Below, piece by piece: positions 7,601 to 10,526 of a stretch of DNA of 10,526 bases. This DNA is from an uncultured Acidimicrobiaceae bacterium (lineage in GTDB: Bacteria; Actinomycetota; Acidimicrobiia; Acidimicrobiales; Microtrichaceae), in assembly GCA_937868025.1 (NCBI GenBank), contig CALMLJ010000693.1:1-10526 (forward strand), written 5' to 3'. The notes beneath the pieces are model-generated. The model had not been told where the DNA came from. It saw only the letters and a program-made list of their open reading frames with translations, and did not search any database. Every line of letters starts with the position of its first letter. Position 1 is the first letter of the stretch. Made by a program: the position numbers and the translations under genes.

Positions 7601-8578
7601 GTCGGCGACGGGGCGTTCCTCGCGGACGACACGATGATCGCCAGCTACGAGCTCGGTGGCGGCTGGCTGCGCATCGATCACGCCAAGGTCGGCAAGCGGG
7701 CCTTCCTCGGAAATTCGGGGATGGCCGCGGGCGGCCGTTCCGTGCCCAAGAATGGGCTGGTGGCCGTCCTGTCCGCAGCACCCAAGAAGTCCAAGGCCGG
7801 CACGTCGTGGCTCGGGAGCCCGCCGGTCAAGCTCCGGCGGACCGTGGTCGACGGTGACGACGAGCGCACGTTCGCCCCGCCGACGCGTCTGCGGGTCGCC
7901 CGTGGCGCCGTCGAGCTGTGTCGGCTCGTCCCGGTCATGGTCTCGGTGGCGATCGCCGTCGGCGTCGTCGCAACGCTCGTGCAGCTGGCCGACCGAGTCG
8001 GCGTGGTCGCGACGGCCCTCGTGTCGGGCGCGGTGATGCTGGCGGCCGGGTTCGTCGCAGCGGCGGTCACGACCCTCGCGAAGTGGGCGATCGTCGGTCG
8101 CATCGCCGAGGACGAACACCCGCTGTGGAGCTCGTTCGTGTGGCGCAACGAGGTGGTCGACACGTTCGTCGAGATGGTGGCGGCGCCGTGGTTCGCCAAT
8201 GCCGCCATGGGCACGCCGGCCCTCTCGATGTGGCTGCGCAGCCTCGGGGCGAGTGTTGGCCGAGGGGTGTGGTGCGAGTCGTACTGGCTGCCCGAAGCCG
8301 ATCTCGTGAAGCTCGGCGACGGCGTGAGCGTCAACCGAGGCTGCGTCCTGCAGACCCACCTCTTCCACGATCGTGTGATGAGCACGGGCACCGTGCTGCT
8401 CGACCATGGCGCGACGATGGGCCCCCACGGTGTGATCCTCCCCGCTGCGTCGGTCGGCACCGATGCCACGATCGGGCCGGCGTCGCTGGTCATGCGAGGC
8501 GAGCACGTCCCCGACCGCACCCGCTGGGCCGGCAACCCGATCGCACCGTGGCTCGGCACCGCCGGGGGTGAGGAGTGA
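4694..8578 (+). CDS. Pls/PosA-family nonribosomal peptide synthetase (poly-basic-amino-acid synthetase type)
   Basis: This 1294-residue protein has about the length of Streptomyces albulus epsilon-poly-L-lysine synthetase (Pls, about 1319). Residues 17-500 are an adenylation domain: A3 FTSGSTGVPKG (156-166), A5 NTYGPTE (296-302), A10 SGKVDR with Lys484. Read against GrsA, the pocket is D209 A210 E213 T256 I273 G275 T297 V305 V306 K484, close to lysine-type codes. A carrier domain follows with FFELGGGSL and the phosphopantetheine Ser538. The rest has no HHxxxDG condensation motif. It carries three pairs of hydrophobic segments (about 598-660, 830-905, 1070-1135), each followed by a hexapeptide-helix domain. 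In characterised Pls the corresponding C1-C3 domains form isopeptide bonds iteratively at the membrane. The stop overlaps the next gene by 4 bp (GTGA). The family is certain. The product is inferred to be a cationic homopolymer; lysine, ornithine or diaminobutyrate remain possible. Confidence 0.92.
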   Translation: MTEVLADPLRGGPFAPPERTLVDVLIATAQRFPEEPALDDGIGVLSYRDLLAHVDALAEQLVGHGVGHGSRVGIRMSSGTNDLYIAVLATLWAGAAYVPVDADDPEERISLVLGEAAVTVVVTDGPTITPTGTGTDPADGAERRPVAPDDDAWIIFTSGSTGVPKGVAVTHRSAAAFVDAEARLFLAGELDDPLGPGDRVLAGLSVAFDASCEEMWLAWRYGGCLVPAPRSLVRSGMDLGPWLVNHGITVVSTVPTLVGLWPADALDHVRLLIFGGEACPPALAERVAVGGREVWNTYGPTEATVVACAAPLTADGPVRIGLPLAGWDLAVVDEAGNEVEPGATGELVIGGVGLARYLDAERDAERFAPMESLGWDRAYRSGDLVVRDPEGLLFVGRADDQVKLGGRRIELGEVDAALLELPGVTSAAAVVQHTGVGHQVLVGYLVGDDLDLRAATESLRRSLPAALVPLLTVCDEIPVRTSGKVDRAALPWPLVGRDDEADAALHGSVGWLAERWADVLGVRVGSLDEDFFELGGGSLAAAQLVSVLREEYPQATVADIYGFPRLAAMADRMEELRAIGQPEGRAWVRRTPRPTQGLQLVLTLALQTVVGLRWLVWTLTLTGALARFADVAWVPTVSWWWVAVGWLALISPFGRMALAATGARLLLRGVGPGTYPRGGSVHVRIWAVEQLAEAAGAANLAGAPWISYYARALGAKVGKGVDLHTLPPVTGLLTLGDGASVEPEVDLAGYWLDGDELRVGRVTIGAGATIGSRTTLLPGTEIGRDAEVLAGSAVSGRVPARERWSGSPARRVSKAKPPWPEERPPRRPIWVLAYGAASGAMALLPLIAAAVGGAVLGWAVRDADDLGSALVRALVAVPVATVAGLVTLAFLTLAGVRLLGIGVREGTFAVRSRIGWQVWATERLLDAARTQLFPMYASLITPWWLRALGAKIGSGVEASTVLLLPKMTTVGDGAFLADDTMIASYELGGGWLRIDHAKVGKRAFLGNSGMAAGGRSVPKNGLVAVLSAAPKKSKAGTSWLGSPPVKLRRTVVDGDDERTFAPPTRLRVARGAVELCRLVPVMVSVAIAVGVVATLVQLADRVGVVATALVSGAVMLAAGFVAAAVTTLAKWAIVGRIAEDEHPLWSSFVWRNEVVDTFVEMVAAPWFANAAMGTPALSMWLRSLGASVGRGVWCESYWLPEADLVKLGDGVSVNRGCVLQTHLFHDRVMSTGTVLLDHGATMGPHGVILPAASVGTDATIGPASLVMRGEHVPDRTRWAGNPIAPWLGTAGGEE

Positions 8579-9897
8579 CCTCGGCGATGCCGGCGTCATC
8601 CAACGGTCTCGACCCCTACGTTCCCGAGCGCGGCGAGCTCGGCTACGACGTCCTCCACTACGACCTCGACCTGAAGTACTCGATCAACTCCAACCGCCTC
8701 GACGGCCGTGCCCGGATCACGATTCGCCCGACCGACACGTTGCGTCGCGTCTCGTTCGACCTGGCCGGTCTCCGGGTGACGAAGGCGACCGTCGGCGGTC
8801 GTGCGGCCCGCTGGCAGCAGCGCGCCGAGAAGGTACGAGTGGAGCCGACGGTGTCGCTCCCGGTAGGCCGGACCGTCGACGTCGAGTTCCGCTATCAGGG
8901 GACGCCCGGTCCGACGTCGTCGGTGTGGGGGCCGGTCGGGTGGGAAGAGCTCACCGACGGTGTGCTCGTCGCGTCGCAACCGAGCGGCGCGTCGACGTGG
9001 TTCCCGTGCAACGACCTCGCCCGCCAGAAGGCGTCGTACCGGGTGGCGGTGACGACGTCGTCGGCATACCGCGTCGTGGTCAACGGATCGTTGCGATCCC
9101 GACGGTCGAGCGGGAGCACCACCACGTGGGTGTACGAGCAGCCGGAGCCCACGTCGCCCTACCTCATGGCGGTGAACATCGGGCGGTACGGCGAGTTCGA
9201 GTTCGAGGGCTCGGACCCGGCGATCGACGCCGTGTTCGCCCCCGAGCACCGTGCCGACTTCGACGTCGCCTTCGCTCGGCTCCCGGAGATGATGCGCCTG
9301 TTCGAGGACCGCTTCGGGCCGTACCCGTTCGAAGCCCCGTTCACGGTCGTCCTCTGCGCCGAACCGCTCGAGATCCCCATCGAGGCGCAGGGACAGGCGA
9401 TGTTCGGCACGAACCACCTGTCACCGCGGCACCACCGATTGATCCCCCACGAGCTCGCTCATCAGTGGTTCGGCAACAGCGTGACGGCGGCCAACTGGCG
9501 AGATGTGTGGTTGCACGAGGGGTTCGCCTGTTACGCCGAGTGGATCTGGTCGGAGGCGTCGGGCGGTCCGTCCGCGGACGAGATGGCGTCGACGCACCTC
9601 CGACGGCTGCGCACGCTGCCCGAGGACCTCGTCGTGGGCGATCCCGGCGCGGCCGACATGTTCGACGACCGGGTCTACAAACGGGGTGCGTTGGCGGTGC
9701 ACGGGGTGCGTGGGGTTGTCGGCGACGACGCGTTCTTCGACCTGCTGCGCCGCTGGACCCGAATCCACCGCCACGGCATCGTCACGTCCCGCGACTTCGA
9801 AGACCTCGCCGCCGCGACTGCGGGCCGTTCGCTCGAGCGGTTGTTCGACGCGTGGCTCCGCGAGGCGGCGCTCCCGGCGTCAACGAGCCGGTTCTGA
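8575..9897 (+). CDS. M1-family zinc aminopeptidase (possible polymer-degrading peptidase)
   Basis: This is a compact 440-residue M1 (gluzincin) peptidase. The zinc site is H292-E293-L-A-H296 with the third ligand E315, exactly HEXXHX18E, and Tyr368 in VYKRGA matches the transition-state tyrosine. The N-terminal beta domain begins near YDVLHYDLDLKY. The usual GAMEN motif is replaced by PIEAQ, keeping Glu270 for substrate amino-terminus recognition. No signal peptide or membrane segment is seen, so it should act in the cytoplasm. The GTG at 8575 overlaps the synthetase stop and has GGGGG six bases upstream; ATG 8587 is an alternative start behind GAGGAG. The overlap implies co-translation with the synthetase. 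Epsilon-poly-L-lysine-degrading enzymes of Streptomyces albulus are reported as zinc aminopeptidases, so a role in trimming or self-protection from the polymer is plausible but inferred. Confidence 0.93.
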   Translation: MTSAMPASSNGLDPYVPERGELGYDVLHYDLDLKYSINSNRLDGRARITIRPTDTLRRVSFDLAGLRVTKATVGGRAARWQQRAEKVRVEPTVSLPVGRTVDVEFRYQGTPGPTSSVWGPVGWEELTDGVLVASQPSGASTWFPCNDLARQKASYRVAVTTSSAYRVVVNGSLRSRRSSGSTTTWVYEQPEPTSPYLMAVNIGRYGEFEFEGSDPAIDAVFAPEHRADFDVAFARLPEMMRLFEDRFGPYPFEAPFTVVLCAEPLEIPIEAQGQAMFGTNHLSPRHHRLIPHELAHQWFGNSVTAANWRDVWLHEGFACYAEWIWSEASGGPSADEMASTHLRRLRTLPEDLVVGDPGAADMFDDRVYKRGALAVHGVRGVVGDDAFFDLLRRWTRIHRHGIVTSRDFEDLAAATAGRSLERLFDAWLREAALPASTSRF

Positions 9898-10526
9898 CGT
9901 CGAGCTCGGGGAGGGCAGGACGGCGAGCGTGCGTTCGGCCACGTCGACACCGGCCCGGCCCCGCCCGAGACGGGCGACGCAGCCGACGAACCCGCCGCCG
10001 AGGTCGAGGTCGGTCAGGGTCACCGCCGGTCGCCGGCCGGGACCGTTCCACGTCTCCAGCCGCGGCGCGGCGTCAGGGCCGCTGATGCCCACGAGCCGAG
10101 GGTCGACGTCGAGCCCGTGCCCTGTGGCCTTGAGCACGGCTTCGGTGCGGACCCAGGTGACGAGGTCGCCGGTGTCCGTGCTGGTGTCGCCGACCGGTTC
10201 GAGATCGACGCCGACGGGGTTCGACGCGATCGCCACGGCGACGAGGCGGCCGGCGTGGGTGGTGCTGACGTGCGGCCCGGGCCGACCAGCGATGCGGATC
10301 GTCGGTCGCCCGTGGGCGCCGCCACAGCGATCGCACTGCTGGTGGAGTTCGACGTCGTCAGCGCTGCAACCCAGGAGTTCGACCACGGTGTTGCGGAGCA
10401 GTTGTCGGGCGCCGACGAACTGACGCCGATCGACCGGTTGGCGCAACGACCGGTGACGCTCCCGCTCTGCCGGTGTGAGCCACTCCGGCACGAGGTCGGG
10501 GTCGAGGGCGTCGACCTTCGCCCATC
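9880..10526 (-). CDS. Sfp-type 4'-phosphopantetheinyl transferase (5' partial)
   Basis: The - strand frame stays open to the right edge. The residues before the GTG at 10491 (WAKVDALDPDL) look like the usual N-terminus of this family, so the true start is outside the window; 214 residues are visible. Motifs in order: LTPAERERHRSLRQPVDRRQ with a following GARQLLR, GRPTI, HVSTTHAGRLVAVAI, the magnesium-binding VGVDLEP, and WVRTEAVLKATGHGL, a variant of WxxKEAxxKxxG in which the usual Lys is Thr. The enzyme moves 4'-phosphopantetheine from coenzyme A to the serine of carrier domains; Ser538 of the nearby synthetase is the obvious client. It is convergent with the peptidase gene, and their 3' ends overlap by 18 bp. 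Family is certain; the pairing with the synthetase is inferred from proximity. Confidence 0.9.
   Translation of the reverse strand, partial: WAKVDALDPDLVPEWLTPAERERHRSLRQPVDRRQFVGARQLLRNTVVELLGCSADDVELHQQCDRCGGAHGRPTIRIAGRPGPHVSTTHAGRLVAVAIASNPVGVDLEPVGDTSTDTGDLVTWVRTEAVLKATGHGLDVDPRLVGISGPDAAPRLETWNGPGRRPAVTLTDLDLGGGFVGCVARLGRGRAGVDVAERTLAVLPSPSSTSEPAR

Noticed and set aside
5338..7857. 839-codon open frame on the + strand inside the synthetase gene
   Set aside because: It is out of frame with all adenylation and carrier motifs; the product is extremely Arg/Gly-rich, a typical shadow of high-GC codon usage.
7295..8599. 434-codon open frame on the - strand opposite the synthetase 3' end
   Set aside because: It is His/Arg/Asp-rich with no domain and is fully antisense to well-supported coding sequence.
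8463..10085. 540-codon open frame on the + strand overlapping the M1 peptidase
   Set aside because: It is Arg-rich, without motifs, and runs in a different frame from the peptidase whose catalytic residues are all present.

Overview
The window is high-GC DNA with long GC-rich-codon genes, tight gene overlaps and GTG starts. This points to an actinobacterium. The Pls-type synthetase, the compact M1 peptidase and the RHS protein fit that; a less-studied lineage such as Acidimicrobiia is possible, but no marker gene here fixes the taxon.

The layout falls into two blocks. Left block (1-3941, + strand): the 3' part of a very long RHS/YD-repeat gene, cut by the window edge. It has a typical RHS core ending near 2391 and then a 315-residue variable tail that looks like a polymorphic-toxin C-terminus. 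Its TGA overlaps by one base the ATG of a 200-residue lipoprotein with ankyrin-like repeats. This is the arrangement expected of a toxin and its immunity protein, with the protector anchored outside the membrane. Between the blocks (3942-4693) lie a decayed tyrosine-recombinase C-terminus and a small intact gene for a three-helix-bundle-type protein, both on the - strand. An intergenic region follows, with 11-bp-period direct repeats, one pair resembling an actinobacterial PHO box.

Right block (4694-10526): a full-length Pls/PosA-family nonribosomal peptide synthetase (A domain, carrier domain, then a membrane part with three hexapeptide-helix domains repeated every 235-236 residues). It overlaps by 4 bp with an M1 zinc aminopeptidase gene. 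A convergent Sfp-type phosphopantetheinyl transferase gene runs off the right edge. The three genes make a plausible unit: the transferase arms the carrier serine, the synthetase activates a basic amino acid (the binding-pocket residues read like lysine codes) and polymerises it through isopeptide bonds, and the peptidase may trim or degrade the polymer. This resembles the epsilon-poly-L-lysine system of Streptomyces albulus.

No tRNA, rRNA, CRISPR array or intact insertion sequence was seen.
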